In this document: positions 35,047 to 44,340 of the stretch, in pieces | Numbering within the stretch: position 1 is the stretch's first letter | How the letters are laid out: each line of letters opens with the position of its first letter | Origin: Jeotgalicoccus marinus DSM 19772 | Lineage (GTDB): Bacteria > Bacillota > Bacilli > Staphylococcales > Salinicoccaceae | Direction: 5' to 3' | Assembly (NCBI RefSeq): GCF_000425825.1 | Contig: NZ_AUEE01000003.1 | Coordinates: forward strand, 62,001-126,000 | Length of the DNA stretch: 64,000 nucleotides | Notes under the pieces: model-generated | What the model was told of the DNA's origin: nothing | The model's database searches: none | What the model saw: only the letters and a program-made list of their open reading frames with translations | Program-made: the position numbers and the translations under genes

Positions 35047-35376
35047 TTATGAAAGTTGATTGTTAACAAACTGTGCAAATTCATCCGCATCACCTGAAGT
35101 GATATTTACCATTGCGAATTTGCCCATACCATCTGGGAATTCTATAATCAGTGAGTCATTCTCAACACTTGCTTTAACGATGTCAGTATAAGCAAACACG
35201 CGAGTGTAAGCCTCGCCGTTCATATCAACATTCATAAACATACGTTCATTCGTTGTCATGTACGCTCCCTGGAAATAATTCTGATCTCTCACTTTATATA
35301 GTAGAGTCCCCGTTAGTGACGGCCCAAATTTTTCCGTCGGATACAGGTCTGCCTCTGTTAAATTGAGCAAATCCAT
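35047..35376 (-). CDS. Conserved small protein, PH-like fold suspected
   Basis: 109-aa soluble protein with AGGAGG 7 nt before ATG 35376. The sequence alternates short beta-type segments (TGTLLYKVRDQNYFQGAYMT, MFMNVDMNGEAYTRVFAYTDIVKASVENDSLIIEFPDG) and ends with a helix (DADEFAQFVNNQL). This looks like the beta-sandwich plus C-terminal helix of bacterial PH/GRAM-like domains. No catalytic motif and no known family name that I can assign. It is 11 nt downstream of the HAD-IB phosphatase gene and probably co-transcribed with it. Confidence 0.65.
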   Translation of the reverse strand: MDLLNLTEADLYPTEKFGPSLTGTLLYKVRDQNYFQGAYMTTNERMFMNVDMNGEAYTRVFAYTDIVKASVENDSLIIEFPDGMGKFAMVNITSGDADEFAQFVNNQLS

Positions 35377-35387
35377 GTTGTTACCTC

Positions 35388-36059
35388 CTATATATTATTC
35401 AAGATTTTCCAGTTGTTTTTCTGTGCAACGGATAAAAGGTCAGAATCTGGCGAAACAGCAACCGGCTTACCTACAAGTTCTAACATTTTTAAATCTGAAA
35501 TGCTATCACTATAAGCACGACTGTTTTTCCAGTCAATTTCCTTATTCTTGAAGTGATCTTTTATGATATCAATTTTGCGTTCAGCAAAGACACGCTCAAA
35601 ACGGGCCTTATAGTCAAGTTTTCCTTTATTGTTATAGTTTACAGATGACCCCACAATTAAGTCAAAACCTATACCTTTAAAGAGGGCTTCTAATAAAGGA
35701 ATAAAAGCACCTGATATTAAAACGACATAGTAATTGTCTTGTTTTAACTGTTTAATCTTATCTAGTAAGGGACGACGAAGCTCTTCAGACATAGACCTTG
35801 CAACATCAGTGAAGAATTCTTCTATATCAGTCTTTGAATAACCTTTAAAAGAAAGAATATACGACTCAAGCGCTCTTTGTTGCATTTTAATTTTAGGCAC
35901 TAATTTTAATTTATAACCGAAATATGTAGGTGCAAAATAACGTACAAAACGTTTATAATTCTTTTTATATTTTGGATGACTTCGAAGATGCAAACGCAAA
36001 GTTTCGAAGGTTTCATGTGGGTACAATGTGCCATCAAAATCAAATAATGCTACTTTCAT
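35388..36059 (-). CDS. HAD-IB phosphatase (SerB-like)
   Basis: 223-aa HAD-superfamily IB hydrolase. Motif I DFDGTLYP (7-14), motif II VVLISGAF (near 112-119), a lysine downstream in LDYKARFERVF, and motif IV in RAYSDSISDLKMLELVG, where the usual GDS is replaced by YSDS. Family relatives dephosphorylate phosphoserine or similar small phosphates, so it is a second candidate for the missing serB beside the large HAD protein at 13085. GGGAGAGGA precedes ATG 36059 by 9 nt. It heads a two-gene unit with the 109-aa protein. Confidence 0.8.
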   Translation of the reverse strand: MKVALFDFDGTLYPHETFETLRLHLRSHPKYKKNYKRFVRYFAPTYFGYKLKLVPKIKMQQRALESYILSFKGYSKTDIEEFFTDVARSMSEELRRPLLDKIKQLKQDNYYVVLISGAFIPLLEALFKGIGFDLIVGSSVNYNNKGKLDYKARFERVFAERKIDIIKDHFKNKEIDWKNSRAYSDSISDLKMLELVGKPVAVSPDSDLLSVAQKNNWKILNNI

Positions 36060-36162
36060 GTCGCTTTTGTCCTCTCCCTAAATAGTAATATCTATAGTAA
36101 ATATTTTAACATAAATGATTTAGGGTATATACTATTATGCAATGACGATTAGGAGGGTAAAA

Positions 36163-36603
36163 ATGGATTTAACAGTATATTTAGCCGGAGAAATTCATTC
36201 TAACTGGAGAGATGAAATCGAAACATTATCAAAAGAAAAGAACTTACCATTAACTTTTGTCTCACCACAAACCAACCATGATTTATCTGATGATATTGGT
36301 GAAAACATTCTTGGTGAGCAACCAAGTAAGTACTACCGTGATGATGCTGCTTCAAGCATCAATAATTTACGCACACAAGTAATGATGAACAAAGCTGATA
36401 TTGTTATTGCCCTATTCGGTGAAGAATACAAACAGTGGAATACCGCAATGGATGCAACAACAGCGATTAATCTCGGCAAACCACTCATTCTAGTTCGCCC
36501 AGAAAAGCTTATTCATCCTTTAAAAGAAATCTCTCAAAAGGCGAATGTTGTTACAGAAAATGTTCAACAAGCGATGGAAGTTATCGAGTACATCTATAAA
36601 TAA
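36163..36603 (+). CDS. ytoQ: YtoQ-family protein
   Basis: 146-aa protein matching Bacillus YtoQ as I remember it: MDLTVYLAGEIHSNWRDEIE at the start, FVSPQTNHDLSDDIGENILGEQPSKYYRDDAAS in the middle, and NKADIVIALFGEEYKQWNTAMDATTAINLGKPLILVRPEKLIHPLKEI near the end. It belongs to the nucleoside deoxyribosyltransferase-like/YtoQ fold group; biochemical role unproven. Start ATG 36163 follows AGGAGGG; a 21-nt upstream extension begins before the ribosome site and is not used. Single gene with its own terminator. Confidence 0.85.
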   Translation: MDLTVYLAGEIHSNWRDEIETLSKEKNLPLTFVSPQTNHDLSDDIGENILGEQPSKYYRDDAASSINNLRTQVMMNKADIVIALFGEEYKQWNTAMDATTAINLGKPLILVRPEKLIHPLKEISQKANVVTENVQQAMEVIEYIYK

Positions 36604-36614
36604 ATTCACTTTTA

Positions 36615-36656
36615 TTAAGCCGCTTCAGCACCTTACCTACGCGGCTTAATTTTTTT
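36615..36656 (+). terminator. Terminator after ytoQ
   Basis: TTAAGCCGC / GCGGCTTAA with a 17-nt loop followed by TTTTTTT. Confidence 0.85.
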
Positions 36657-36682
36657 AAGTTTTTTTAATACTCCAATTGACG

Positions 36683-36711
36683 TTGTAAATTTTCCCGATG
36701 ACCGCTATAAT
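36683..36711 (+). promoter_or_regulatory. Candidate putP promoter
   Basis: TTGTAA (36683-36688), 17-nt spacer, TATAAT (36706-36711), 62 nt before the putP start. An extra TTGACG sits directly upstream of the -35. Confidence 0.65.
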
Positions 36712-36773
36712 TGGCCCATGTGTCAGATATATTGCTCTTACTAAAATATATTACAAAAGGGGAGATTTATAAG

Positions 36774-38339
36774 ATGATTTTAAATAGTGCATTAAATTCT
36801 GGCTTTACATTCTCTGTAGGTTGGCAACATTATCTAATGATTGCCTTATACTTTTTACTTCTTGCAGGGATTGGTTATTATGCGTACAAACAATCCACAT
36901 CTACAATGGATGAATACACACTTGGTGGCCGCAATATCGGTCCTTGGGTGACTGCATTATCTGCAGGTGCTTCAGACATGTCAGGTTGGATGCTAATGGG
37001 ACTACCTGGAAGTATGTATGAAGTTGGTATGTCCAGTTTATGGATTGCAATTGGTCTTACTGCCGGTGCATATGTGAACTACATCATTGTTGCACCAAGA
37101 CTCCGTATCTATTCTGAAGTATCTGAGAACTCGATTACTTTACCTGACTACTTTGAAAATCGTTTTAAAGACGAAAAACATCTCGTAAGAATCATAGCAG
37201 GACTAGTTGTTGTTATATTCTTCGCTGTATATACAGCTAGCGGAATGGTGTCAGGAGGTAAACTCTTTGAAAATGCCTTTGATTTACAGTATCATTGGGG
37301 ACTTTTCATTACAGCTAGTGTCGTCATTATCTATACATTTGTCGGTGGCTATCTAGCAGTTAGTCTAACCGACCTCTTCCAAGGCATAATAATGTTTATA
37401 GCCATATTTATGGTTCCTATTGCAACATGGTTAACCCTTACAGGTAATGGGGTTGAGCCTTTTGTAAGATTGGAAGACCTCGGTGCAATAAACGATGTTG
37501 ATTACATGTCCATCATAAGTGGTGTTTCTTTTATTACTATAATTAGTAATCTAGCTTGGTTTTTCGGTTACTTTGGTCAACCGCACATTATTATACGTTT
37601 TATGTCCATTAAAACACATAAATTACTACCTGCTGCACGACGTATTGGTATAACATGGATGGCTATTTCACTAGCAGGCGTTTCACTTGCTGGTCTACTG
37701 GGCGTCGTTTTTATAGACCATACTCGGCACTATGTTGAAGATCCTGAAACAATCTTGATTTTAATGAGTCAGGTACTCTTCCATCCTCTTGTTGGTGGTT
37801 TCTTCTTAGCCGCTATTCTAGCGGCAATTATGAGTACAATTTCTTCTCAACTATTAGTGACTTCGAGTTCACTTGTACAAGACTTTTATAAAATGATTCG
37901 TCACCGTGTATTAAAAGGTAAGGAAACTAAAACAGAAGCTGAACTTGATAAAATTTACGTTGCGATGAGTCGCTTATCAGTAGTTATTGTTTCCCTTGTT
38001 GCGATTGCTATTGCATGGGACGATGAATCAGTTATCTTAAGTATAGTAGCCAATGCCTGGGCAGGATTTGGTGCTGCTTTTGGTCCACTCGTTGTAATGT
38101 CCTTACATTGGAAAGGCATGACTCGCTCTGGTGCAATTGCCGCAATCATTGGTGGTGCCGCTACTGTAATCATTTGGATTGCAGCGGGTACATTTGGTAC
38201 TGGCTTATATGAAATTATTCCAGGAGTTATCGTATCAACGCTTCTCGGTATTATTGTAAGTAAAATGACTCAGAAGAAAGAGCTTAAACCAGAAATGATG
38301 CGTGAGTTTGAAGAAACTGAACGTATTCTTAAAGGTTAA
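36774..38339 (+). CDS. putP: Sodium/proline symporter
   Basis: SSS-family Na+/proline importer (521 aa, about 13 membrane helices). [37 protein letters not shown] (helix 2, Na+ and proline site), [25 protein letters not shown] and [26 protein letters not shown] are PutP signatures. Start ATG 36774 follows AAAGGGGAG; an open extension upstream lacks a site. Proline serves as carbon source and osmoprotectant; the BCCT carrier at 55502 may complement it in osmotic stress. Monocistronic, with a strong terminator. Confidence 0.92.
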   Translation: MILNSALNSGFTFSVGWQHYLMIALYFLLLAGIGYYAYKQSTSTMDEYTLGGRNIGPWVTALSAGASDMSGWMLMGLPGSMYEVGMSSLWIAIGLTAGAYVNYIIVAPRLRIYSEVSENSITLPDYFENRFKDEKHLVRIIAGLVVVIFFAVYTASGMVSGGKLFENAFDLQYHWGLFITASVVIIYTFVGGYLAVSLTDLFQGIIMFIAIFMVPIATWLTLTGNGVEPFVRLEDLGAINDVDYMSIISGVSFITIISNLAWFFGYFGQPHIIIRFMSIKTHKLLPAARRIGITWMAISLAGVSLAGLLGVVFIDHTRHYVEDPETILILMSQVLFHPLVGGFFLAAILAAIMSTISSQLLVTSSSLVQDFYKMIRHRVLKGKETKTEAELDKIYVAMSRLSVVIVSLVAIAIAWDDESVILSIVANAWAGFGAAFGPLVVMSLHWKGMTRSGAIAAIIGGAATVIIWIAAGTFGTGLYEIIPGVIVSTLLGIIVSKMTQKKELKPEMMREFEETERILKG

Positions 38340-38346
38340 TATAAGT

Positions 38347-38396
38347 AATAAGACCGTAACTCATGGTAACAACCACTGAGTTACGGTCTTATTTTT
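38347..38396 (+). terminator. Terminator after putP
   Basis: Perfect 17-bp stem AATAAGACCGTAACTCA / TGAGTTACGGTCTTATT with a 13-nt loop and T-run. Confidence 0.92.
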
Positions 38397-38412
38397 TAAA
38401 AAGTCTCTCCCC

Positions 38413-38442
38413 TTTAAAGATAGAGATATGATAATCTTTAAA
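38413..38442 (+). promoter_or_regulatory. Inverted repeat at the yeiH promoter, possible operator
   Basis: TTTAAAGAT (38413-38421) and ATCTTTAAA (38434-38442) are perfect 9-bp arms around a 12-nt spacer containing TATGATAAT, a likely -10. The right arm runs almost into the GAGGTGG ribosome site. A LysR- or TetR-like factor could act here; none is adjacent. Confidence 0.45.
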
Positions 38443-38454
38443 TGAGGTGGACAA

Positions 38455-39447
38455 ATGACAGAAAAATATTTAAACAGAACATTTATATTGGGTATTGCTT
38501 TTACTTTACTTATTGCATTAATCAGTATGGGCTTAGCTCAACTGCCTATTGTACAGAACATTGGCGCTTTAGCTATTGCCTTACTTATCGGTCTAATTTA
38601 CAGGCAAATATTGGGTTACCCTGAGTCCATTCGGCCCGGCATTACTTTCTCAGCAAAAAAACTGCTCAGAGTCGCTATAGTATTGTATGGTTTTAAATTA
38701 AATTTACAACTTATTATCTCTGAGGGTTGGATTATGCTAGTACTTGGAACAGGCGTGATTCTCTTATCCTTTTTACTCATGCATGCCTTTAATAAGTTCA
38801 TGGATACAAATTCATCGATCATGTTCTTGCTTGCTGCAGGGACAGGTATATGTGGTGCTGCCGCTATTTCAGCAGTAAGTTCAATAACCAAAGCAAAAGA
38901 AGAAGATACAGCTATTAGTATTGGTTTAATCTCAGTTGTCGGAACAGTTTTCGCCTTAGTTTATACTTTTATTGGGCCAGCTATAAATATGGACAACAGT
39001 GTTTATGGTCTATGGAGCGGCTTAAGCTTACATGAAATTGCTCAAGTGGTTCTTGCAGGCGCAACTGGTGGGGATGATGGAATGGCCATGGCCCTATTAT
39101 CAAAACTAAGTCGAGTATTTTTATTAATTCCAGTCAGCTTTATTATTATGTATGCATTCGCTAAGAGAAATCATACAGATGCAAAAGGAAAAGTTGATAT
39201 ACCTTATTTCTTAGTTTTCTTTTTAGTTGTCACAGTGTTGAACAGTTTTATTTACATACCTGATAATATACGAAATATTATTGATCAACTCACTACCTTA
39301 CTAATGGTTATGGCTATGGTTGGGCTTGGCTTAAGTGTCTCTCTTAAATCTATTAGAGAAAAAGCAATGAAACCACTGATTGCCTTAATTATTGTATCTA
39401 TTATTTTATCCCTAGTTACTTACTATGTCGCAAGCTTTATAAACTAA
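38455..39447 (+). CDS. YeiH/UPF0324-family putative sulfate exporter
   Basis: 330-aa membrane protein with about ten helices. ALLIGLIYRQILGYPESIRPGITFSAKKLLRVAIVLYGFKLNLQ and AGTGICGAAAISAVSSITKAKEEDTAISIGLISVVGTVFALVYTFIGP are the conserved core of the YeiH family. Members are annotated as sulfate or sulfur-compound exporters on limited evidence. GAGGTGG precedes ATG 38455. Monocistronic, with an inverted repeat at its promoter and a terminator after it. Confidence 0.82.
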   Translation: MTEKYLNRTFILGIAFTLLIALISMGLAQLPIVQNIGALAIALLIGLIYRQILGYPESIRPGITFSAKKLLRVAIVLYGFKLNLQLIISEGWIMLVLGTGVILLSFLLMHAFNKFMDTNSSIMFLLAAGTGICGAAAISAVSSITKAKEEDTAISIGLISVVGTVFALVYTFIGPAINMDNSVYGLWSGLSLHEIAQVVLAGATGGDDGMAMALLSKLSRVFLLIPVSFIIMYAFAKRNHTDAKGKVDIPYFLVFFLVVTVLNSFIYIPDNIRNIIDQLTTLLMVMAMVGLGLSVSLKSIREKAMKPLIALIIVSIILSLVTYYVASFIN

Positions 39448-39488
39448 AAAAACTGGTGAACTGCCTTTTGGCAATCCACCAGTTTTTT
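39446..39488. terminator. Bidirectional terminator between yeiH-like gene and DASS gene
   Basis: AAAAACTGGTG / CACCAGTTTTT outer stem with an inner TGCC / GGCA stem, between converging genes. Confidence 0.85.
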
Positions 39489-39493
39489 ATGCT

Positions 39494-40996
39494 TTATAGT
39501 AAGCCAATCCACTGCCAGTATGTTGCTGACATGATGATGATTAAAATGTAACCTCCGACTGTCAGGAAGATACCTGATTTAAGTAGGTCTTGTACTGTAA
39601 ATGTTCCTGTACCATAAGCAAGCATATTCTGCGGAGCACTTACTGGTAAGAGGAAACCGAAACAGATTACAAATTGTTGAATTAGGACAAATCCTAGTGA
39701 TGAATCTCCAAAATTCAATGTTGTCGTTAATGCAATAAACACTGGAATCAAGGCTGATGCAAGTGATGTTGCACTCGCAAACCCTAAGTGAATTACAATG
39801 TTAAATATTGATACTAGCGCAATAATAGCAACAAGTGGTAAGGAATCTAAGCCCATAGCTCCAAATGTAACATCAGATAACCACTGTGCAGCACCAGTTC
39901 TTAGTAATACTGTACCTAATGAGATACCAATTGCGAATACGATAATTGTACCCCAGTTGATCGTCCCTTCTACTTCCTTCCAAGTAAAGACACCAATCTT
40001 AGGTGTTAACATTATTGCAAGTGCAATCAATGTAATGGATGAAGAATCAAATGGGTGAAGAATGCCTTCTGTCGCCCAGAATACTAGAAGTAAACTTGCG
40101 ATCGTTATCAAACGCCACTCAACTGGTTTTATTGGACCAAGTTTTTCAATTTCACTGTTGATCATCTCTCGTCCTCCAGATATCTCATCCGTTTCCGCTT
40201 TAAAGAAACGTGTCATTACGAAGTATAATAAAATACTCATAATGATAGAGAACGGTGCTGCATAGATGAACCATTGAATCCATGATACATCTTCTCCCAT
40301 AGCTTCATTAATAAAGCCTATTGCGACTAAGTTTTGTGCTGCTGCGGTTTTAATACCAATGTTCCAAATAGAAACGGCTTGTACAGCTGTAACGATAAGG
40401 AGTGTTGCAAGACGACTATCTTTTGGCATACCGAATGCAGCAATCATACCAATCAGAATTGGGATAACTGCACCCGCTCTTGCTGTTGCTGATGGTACGA
40501 AGAATGCAAGTAAGATAGATACTAAAATTGTACCCAAGACAATTGCATTCGTTTTGTTACCAACAATACGTAAAACGTACAGTGCTAAACGTTTATGCAA
40601 GTTAGTAATCTGCATAGCACTCGCTAGGAATAGTGCTGCTGCAACTAAGGCAAGTGCTGAACTAGAAAAACCAGAAAAGGCAAGGCTAAGTGCATTACTT
40701 GTACCAAATTGATCTGTTCCATCAGGTACACCTAGTGCTTCCCCAATTTCATTTCCTGGTACTGGAGACAGCCCAAGTAAAATAATGAGTAGGCCAACTA
40801 TCATTACTGCGGATACTGGATATTTCACTGCTTCTGTTACCCACATGATGACTGCAAATGCTAGTACAGATAATGACCTTAAACCAACTACACCAAGAGC
40901 TTCAGGTGCTGGCAAGAAATTAATAATAATTAAAACTAAAAAGGCTACAATAATCCAAAGCGGCTTATACGCTTTTTGTTCTTTCTGATTCGCCAT
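39494..40996 (-). CDS. DASS/SLC13 dicarboxylate or sulfate:Na+ symporter
   Basis: 500-aa divalent anion:sodium symporter with about 12-14 membrane helices. It carries the two inverted SNT-like motifs in altered form: FFVPSATARAGAVIPILIGM (near 165-185) and IHLGFASATSLASALIPVF (near 400-420). These motifs and IMWVTEAVKYPVSAVMI place it in the CitT/2-oxoglutarate-malate branch. C4-dicarboxylate uptake is the most likely role and would feed Mqo; the exact substrate is not readable. A cre-like site upstream fits carbon catabolite control. The start is preceded by AAAAGGAG. Confidence 0.82.
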   Translation of the reverse strand: MANQKEQKAYKPLWIIVAFLVLIIINFLPAPEALGVVGLRSLSVLAFAVIMWVTEAVKYPVSAVMIVGLLIILLGLSPVPGNEIGEALGVPDGTDQFGTSNALSLAFSGFSSSALALVAAALFLASAMQITNLHKRLALYVLRIVGNKTNAIVLGTILVSILLAFFVPSATARAGAVIPILIGMIAAFGMPKDSRLATLLIVTAVQAVSIWNIGIKTAAAQNLVAIGFINEAMGEDVSWIQWFIYAAPFSIIMSILLYFVMTRFFKAETDEISGGREMINSEIEKLGPIKPVEWRLITIASLLLVFWATEGILHPFDSSSITLIALAIMLTPKIGVFTWKEVEGTINWGTIIVFAIGISLGTVLLRTGAAQWLSDVTFGAMGLDSLPLVAIIALVSIFNIVIHLGFASATSLASALIPVFIALTTTLNFGDSSLGFVLIQQFVICFGFLLPVSAPQNMLAYGTGTFTVQDLLKSGIFLTVGGYILIIIMSATYWQWIGLL

Positions 40997-41060
40997 AACA
41001 GTTCTTTCTCCTTTTAAAATTTATTATCTTTATCACTGCAAATATACCATTTTTTGTTAC

Positions 41061-41076
41061 TTTAATCGCTTCACAA
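41061..41076 (-). promoter_or_regulatory. Possible cre (CcpA) site upstream of the DASS transporter
   Basis: Reverse-strand TTGTGAAGCGATTAAA matches the WTGWNAANCGNWNNCW consensus at all defined positions except one (A for C near the end). It lies about 65-80 nt before the transporter start. The match was found by eye only. Confidence 0.35.
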
Positions 41077-41197
41077 TACCAATTTGTCATAATTTCATCA
41101 AAAATTTAAAAGGAGAAAAATTGTATTCGTTTTCATTTTTGCTCACATACTTTTAATTTTATATAATAGAAATTATATATACCTACTGAGATAAAAT

Positions 41198-41224
41198 CAG
41201 CCATGCACGATTTGTGCATGGCTG
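41198..41224 (-). terminator. Terminator of the PfoR-like gene
   Basis: CAGCCATGCAC / GTGCATGGCTG with a 5-nt loop followed on the reverse strand by ATTTTAT. Confidence 0.82.
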
Positions 41225-41234
41225 CTTCATCTTA

Positions 41235-42266
41235 TTAATCTTCTTCCAAAGCTTCGCTATTGTAAATTTTTACATTTCTAAATACATAACTACCGATTAC
41301 TGCAACAATAAATGAAATTACTGCACAGATTGCAGCGTACATAAGCACTTGTCCTGCAGGATTATAACCAAACATTACAAGTAAACCAGGCACGGGTGCT
41401 GCAGTTCCTGGGGCATCATTGACCATACCTGACGTCGCAATAACGACACCCGATAAAGCCCCACCTACAAAGTTTGTCACATACATCGGTATAGGGTTTG
41501 CAGTCACTAAGTCTGCCTTAGACAGCGGTTCTATTGCCACAGAAATAATGGACTTTAAATCTCCTATTTTCAACTTATAGAAGAGCCAAGCACTAGCTGG
41601 AGATGATGCAAATGCTGATAATGCTGCAACAGCCATTGGTATCCCTGTTAATCCAAGTAAGGCTGTTAATGCCATAGAACTAAGTGGTGAAATTCCAACT
41701 ATTGTAACAATACCACCGAGCATTAAGCCCATTACTAATGGGTTTGTTTCAGTTGCAGTTTGAATGATTGCACCAATTTCTAGTAATGAGTTGTCTACTA
41801 GTGGTGTGATTGCTAATCCAAGTAATCTAATTGCTGGTAGACCAACAAGGATAACGATAATAAAGTCTAAGCCCTTCGGTACAACTTTCTGCAACCAAAG
41901 TACAAAGAATGACACTAGATAAGCAGAAAACAAACCAGGAATTAGACCCATATCACCAAAACCAGCAGCTAATATTGCTGCATTGACCGGTGCAACTTTC
42001 ATTGCTAAGGCAACTAACATAACGACAATTGTGCCATCGAGACTACCTGCAACTGCACCCGCATCTTGGAAAAACGGTATTCCAAATATGTCACCTATCA
42101 CGAATGTATTCAGTGCCTCAACTAAATATGTCGCAATAGCTGCACCTGCAAATGCACCCATAACTTTAGAACCATATGGCGCGAAATGCGTAAATAACGT
42201 AAAAACTAGTAAAATAACTAAAAGTAATCCAATACTTAACAGCTCGTCAATTTCCAAAACCCCCAC
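41235..42266 (-). CDS. PTS IIC-like membrane protein (PfoR type)
   Basis: 343-aa polytopic membrane protein (about 9-10 helices) of the PTS EIIC-like group often annotated as PfoR. GGIVTIVGISPLSSMALTALLGLTGIPMAVAALSAFASSPASAWLFYKLKIGD and AIEPLSKADLVTANPIPMYVTNFVGGALSG are typical. No EIIA or EIIB partner is present, so sugar phosphotransfer is unproven. The start is uncertain: GTG 42266 lies in a GTGGGGG stretch that would itself be the ribosome site, so TTG 42257 or a nearby rare start is possible. Confidence 0.7.
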   Translation of the reverse strand: MGVLEIDELLSIGLLLVILLVFTLFTHFAPYGSKVMGAFAGAAIATYLVEALNTFVIGDIFGIPFFQDAGAVAGSLDGTIVVMLVALAMKVAPVNAAILAAGFGDMGLIPGLFSAYLVSFFVLWLQKVVPKGLDFIIVILVGLPAIRLLGLAITPLVDNSLLEIGAIIQTATETNPLVMGLMLGGIVTIVGISPLSSMALTALLGLTGIPMAVAALSAFASSPASAWLFYKLKIGDLKSIISVAIEPLSKADLVTANPIPMYVTNFVGGALSGVVIATSGMVNDAPGTAAPVPGLLVMFGYNPAGQVLMYAAICAVISFIVAVIGSYVFRNVKIYNSEALEED

Positions 42267-42436
42267 ATTGTATATCTATCAGTGTATAATTATGAAAAGC
42301 CTTTCAAAATTACAATGAGATTAAGTTATCATAGCAAAAAATTTAAGTCAATTACTTTATATTAAAGAATAACTTATCTTTATGTTAAACTAAAAATGTT
42401 ATAATACATTAAATTACAAAATATGGGGGCATTATT

Positions 42437-42784
42437 ATGATTAAATACTTAGCAAATGCTTATCTTGGATCACAACTTATTGAAGGTGGCTTAGACAAGA
42501 TCAAAGCGGACGGAAACCTAGGTGAAGATTTTGAATCTGAGTTTAACGTGAATGCTGATCAAATGAAATTAGCAGGCTATTTAGAGGCAGTTGGTTCTAT
42601 CTTCTTGTTCTTATCTTTCTTTGGTAAGACCTTCACAAGAATTGGTACACTTTTAGTTAACGCGGTACTCGGTGTTGCAGTTATAAAACATTTCAAAGCA
42701 GGTCACGGATTTGAAGGAAGTAAAAGAGCCTTAAAACTACTCGGCCTTAGCACATTAAGCTTCTTAGACTCTTTCCGTAAGTAA
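42437..42784 (+). CDS. DoxX-like small membrane protein
   Basis: 115-aa protein with about three or four membrane segments. The pattern NADQMKLAGYLEAVGSIFLFLSFFGKTFTRIGTLLVNAVLGVAVIKHF resembles the central part of DoxX-family proteins, where helix pairs are joined by short polar loops. GGGGG precedes ATG 42437 by 8 nt, and a TATAAT lies about 33 nt before the start. Function unknown; it is followed after 81 nt by an aldehyde dehydrogenase gene, with no terminator seen between, so joint expression is possible. Confidence 0.6.
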   Translation: MIKYLANAYLGSQLIEGGLDKIKADGNLGEDFESEFNVNADQMKLAGYLEAVGSIFLFLSFFGKTFTRIGTLLVNAVLGVAVIKHFKAGHGFEGSKRALKLLGLSTLSFLDSFRK

Positions 42785-42865
42785 TGCATAGCAGCTAATT
42801 TATTATGTTTGAAAATTGCAGTTAAAGGATAAATATAAAGACAACATATTTTGGAGGTTTTTTAA

Positions 42866-44293
42866 TTGTTAAACTATAACAAACAGTATATAAATGGCGA
42901 ATGGGTTGATAGTGACAGTAAAGCAACTATAGAAGTTATTAACCCCGCAACAGAAGAAGCATTTGCAACTGTTGCTGCTGGTAACAAAGCGGATGTAGAC
43001 AAAGCGGTTGCTGCAGCTAAAGACGTATATTTAGAATTTCGTAATACCCCAGTAAAAGAGCGTCAAGCGATGTTAGAACGCATTGCTGAAGAGTATGAGA
43101 AACGTAAAGATGATTTAATCGAAACAATTTCTAACGAACTTGGTTCGCCAATAGATATGACTGAGCAAACACACTATAACGCTGGTTTAGGACACTTTAG
43201 AACTGCTGCTAAAACCTTAGATACTTTTGAATTTGAGGAGCAGCGTGGCGATGCTTTAATCGTTAAGGAAAGTATTGGTGTTGCAGGTTTAATAACACCA
43301 TGGAACTTCCCAACGAACCAGACAGCATTGAAATTATCAGCTGCCTTTGCAGCAGGGTCACCAGTTGTCTTAAAACCAAGTGAAGAAACACCTGTTACTG
43401 CAGTACTACTAGCAGAAATTTTTGAAGCAGCTGGTGTACCTAAAGGTGTCTTCAACTTAGTAAATGGTGACGGTGAAGGTGTCGGAATCCCATTAAGTGA
43501 ACACCCAGATGTACGTATGATGTCATTTACTGGTTCTGCTCGCGCAGGCCGAAGCATCATGGAAAAATCAGCACAAGACTTCAAGAAAGTTGCACTTGAA
43601 CTAGGTGGTAAATCACCACTAATCGTTTTAGATGACGCAGATATAGATGAAGCTGCTCGCATTGCAACTGGAAGAGTGGTTAGAAACACAGGCCAAGTTT
43701 GTACAGCAGCAACACGTACAATCGTCCCTGAAAGTATGAAAGATGCCTTTATCGAGAAAGTAACTGAAAAAATGTCACAAGTCAAAGTTGGTAATCCAAA
43801 AGATAGTGGTGTCGAAGTTGGACCCTTAATTAGCAAAACACAATTTGATAGAGTTCAAAGTTATATTGAAAAAGGTGAAGCTGAAGGTGCAACCTTACAA
43901 TTAGGCGGTACAGGCAAACCCGAAGGTCTAGAAACAGGTTACTTTGTTAATCCGACAATCTTCACGAATGTAGACAACAGTATGACGATTGCTCAAGAAG
44001 AAATTTTTGGACCAGTCATGAGTATCATCACATATGATACTTTAGAAGATGCAATTAAAATTGCCAATGACACCGTCTATGGACTAGCAGGTTATGTCGT
44101 TGGTAAAGATCCAGAAAAACTTAAACAAGTCGCACGTTCTATCGAAGCAGGTACAGTGATTATCAATGAAGGTAAAGGTACAAATGATTTACCATTCGGT
44201 GGTTATAAACAATCCGGTATCGGTCGTGAATGGGGCGACTATGGCCTAGAAGAATTCCTTGAAGTAAAATCAATTAAAGGCTATTTCGAATAG
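42866..44293 (+). CDS. NAD(P)-dependent aldehyde dehydrogenase
   Basis: Oxidises an aldehyde to its acid (475 aa, normal family length). Landmarks: [38 protein letters not shown] (cofactor binding), [11 protein letters not shown], the catalytic Glu in [19 protein letters not shown] and the catalytic Cys in [16 protein letters not shown] (near residue 277). [14 protein letters not shown] and [23 protein letters not shown] are also present. Translation starts at TTG 42866 behind TTGGAGG. Substrate is not determinable; betaine aldehyde-type motifs are not evident. Confidence 0.92.
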   Translation: MLNYNKQYINGEWVDSDSKATIEVINPATEEAFATVAAGNKADVDKAVAAAKDVYLEFRNTPVKERQAMLERIAEEYEKRKDDLIETISNELGSPIDMTEQTHYNAGLGHFRTAAKTLDTFEFEEQRGDALIVKESIGVAGLITPWNFPTNQTALKLSAAFAAGSPVVLKPSEETPVTAVLLAEIFEAAGVPKGVFNLVNGDGEGVGIPLSEHPDVRMMSFTGSARAGRSIMEKSAQDFKKVALELGGKSPLIVLDDADIDEAARIATGRVVRNTGQVCTAATRTIVPESMKDAFIEKVTEKMSQVKVGNPKDSGVEVGPLISKTQFDRVQSYIEKGEAEGATLQLGGTGKPEGLETGYFVNPTIFTNVDNSMTIAQEEIFGPVMSIITYDTLEDAIKIANDTVYGLAGYVVGKDPEKLKQVARSIEAGTVIINEGKGTNDLPFGGYKQSGIGREWGDYGLEEFLEVKSIKGYFE

Positions 44294-44306
44294 AATTTAG
44301 ATACAG

Positions 44307-44340
44307 AAAGTCGTCCGTTTTTTAAACGGACGACTTTTTA
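44307..44340. terminator. Bidirectional terminator between ALDH and MFS genes
   Basis: Perfect 14-bp stem AAAGTCGTCCGTTT / AAACGGACGACTTT with a 3-nt loop and T/A runs on both sides. Confidence 0.92.

Noticed and set aside
43174-43836. 220-aa reverse-strand open frame inside the aldehyde dehydrogenase gene
   Set aside because: Antisense shadow of a strongly conserved enzyme; no ribosome site and low-complexity Ser/Ala/Pro-rich translation.
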